Shown here: positions 62,869 through 64,000 of the stretch, piece after piece
Position numbering within the stretch: the stretch's first letter is position 1
How the letters are laid out: the number at the start of each line of letters is the position of its first letter
Assembly: GCA_020849665.1 (NCBI GenBank)
Contig: JADLFX010000074.1
Span: 1-64,000 of the forward strand
From: Planctomycetota bacterium
Lineage (GTDB): Bacteria; Planctomycetota; UBA1135; UBA2386
Direction: 5' to 3'
DNA: 64,000 bases
Position numbers and translations under genes: made by a program
The notes under the pieces: generated by a model
What the model saw: the letters and a program-made list of their open reading frames with translations, nothing else
The model's database searches: none
Told to the model about the DNA's origin: nothing

Positions 62869-64000
62869 TCAGGGCAGCCGCTGGCCGCGGAGCGCGTCCT
62901 CGGGCCGGCCGCGCTCCCGCACCACCCACGCCTGGCCGCCGTCGACCAGGACCTCGGCCGGGGCGGGGTGACTGAGGAACATCGTGTTGGAGAAGGTGAG
63001 CCCGTACGCGCCCGAGACCAGGATCGCGAGCAGGTCGCCGGCGTGCAGTTCCGGCAGCAGCAGGTCCGCGGCGAACTCGTCGGCCGGAGTGCAGAGCGGG
63101 CCGCCGCAGGTGTAGCGTTCCGCGCCCGTGCGCCACGGCTCGCGGGCGGGCACCATGGGGAACGCGCGCCGGATCACGCTGCCCAGGCCGGCGGCGGCGC
63201 CGTGCTGGTGCATGCCGCCGTCCAGGATCAGGTGGCGTTTTCCCTGCGACGTCTTGGCGTAGACCACCCGCGTCAGGTAGACGCCGGCGGGTGCCGTGAG
63301 GTAGCGGCCGAGCTCGACCCAGTAGGTCCGATCCGGGCGGGCGTCGCGGGCGATCCGGTCCTGCAGGCCGGCCCCGGCGCGCTCCAGGTCGAAGTCGGGG
63401 TCGCCTTCGAACGAGGCCACCCCGAAGCCGCCGCCGAAGTTCAGCGAGGCCAGCGGCGCGCCCAGATCGCGCTCGAGACCGTTGGCCAGGTCGACGAGGT
63501 GACCCGCGTTGGCCGCCCAGGCCGCTGCGTCGAACGACTGCGTGCCGGCGTAGACGTGCAGCCCGCGCAGCGTGCACACGTCCTCGCGCCGGATCCGGCG
63601 CAGCAAGGGGAGGAGTTCCGGCTCGTCGACGCCGAACTTCTTGCTGCCGCCGCCCATCTTCATGCGCGAACCGGCCATGGCGTCCTTGGGGTTCACGCGC
63701 ACGGCCACGCCGGGGCGGGCGCCCTTGGCGCGGGCGAACGCGGCCAGGGCCGTGTACTCGGCCTCGGACTCCAGGTTCAGGGTGCCGAGTCCGGTGGCCG
63801 TCGCCAGGGCGAAGTCCTCGTGGTTCTTGCCGGGCCCCGCGAAGTGCATGTCCGCGCCGGCGAAACCCGCGGCCCTGGCCACGTGGATCTCGCCGGCCGA
63901 GGCGATCTCGGCGCCGGCGCCGGCGAGGCGCAGCACGCGCGCGAGGGCGGCATTGGGGTTCGCCTTGAGGGCGTAGAGCACGCGCACGCGCGGCCCCAGC
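62869..64000 (-). CDS. Fold-type III PLP-dependent decarboxylase (LysA/ODC-like), 5' end beyond window
   Basis: VLYALKANPNAALARVLRLAGAGAEIASAGEIHVARAAGF, HFAGPGKN, LNLESEAEY, HVYAGTQ, NFGGGFG, ELGRYLTAPAGVYLTRVVYAKTSQGKRHLILDGGMHQH, CGGPLCTPADEFA; open at 64000. Confidence 0.92.
   Translation of the reverse strand, partial: LGPRVRVLYALKANPNAALARVLRLAGAGAEIASAGEIHVARAAGFAGADMHFAGPGKNHEDFALATATGLGTLNLESEAEYTALAAFARAKGARPGVAVRVNPKDAMAGSRMKMGGGSKKFGVDEPELLPLLRRIRREDVCTLRGLHVYAGTQSFDAAAWAANAGHLVDLANGLERDLGAPLASLNFGGGFGVASFEGDPDFDLERAGAGLQDRIARDARPDRTYWVELGRYLTAPAGVYLTRVVYAKTSQGKRHLILDGGMHQHGAAAGLGSVIRRAFPMVPAREPWRTGAERYTCGGPLCTPADEFAADLLLPELHAGDLLAILVSGAYGLTFSNTMFLSHPAPAEVLVDGGQAWVVRERGRPEDALRGQRLP

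Noticed and set aside
62869-64000. Assignment of the terminal PLP decarboxylase as lysA completing the dap pathway
   Set aside because: It sits in an operon with an acyl ligase and ACP and carries ASAGE/FAGPGK/NLESE-type motifs closer to exosortase-associated decarboxylases; a lysA role cannot be excluded but is not preferred.

Overview
High-GC, gene-dense bacterial chromosomal window of about 64 kb. The gene set and the style of the secreted proteins suggest a Planctomycetes-like or related lineage; this is inference from remembered family patterns, with no database search. About 47 CDS are supported. Housekeeping blocks: ribH-nusB-ftsY, lepB, dapC-like/dapD/dapE, a trpG(pabA)-ABC-ABC-lpxB-ubiD chain with 4-bp overlaps, trkA, a chaperone block (groEL-like/groES/groEL/dnaJ/grpE/fmdB), sdhCAB (type-B order), mog, two CNNM/CorC-like proteins, bcp, xylA-DUF4863, thpR and miaE. 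No rRNA, tRNA, CRISPR array, transposase or prophage was recognised. The most interesting material is: (1) a cluster at 38.6-47.4 kb holding four paralogous secreted ~390-aa proteins of no recognised family, two of them each followed by a paralogous ~200-aa signal/TM-anchored protein sharing a WWVHADGSATT motif (a duplicated two-gene module); and (2) an overlapping operon at 59.9-64 kb encoding a fold-III PLP decarboxylase, an AMP-forming acyl ligase, an acyl carrier protein and a cyanophycin-synthetase/Mur-ligase-like protein whose P-loop (GTNGKTT) appears degenerate (AGSRLRAA). Starts were refined by hand from the ORF track; GTG starts are noted where used.
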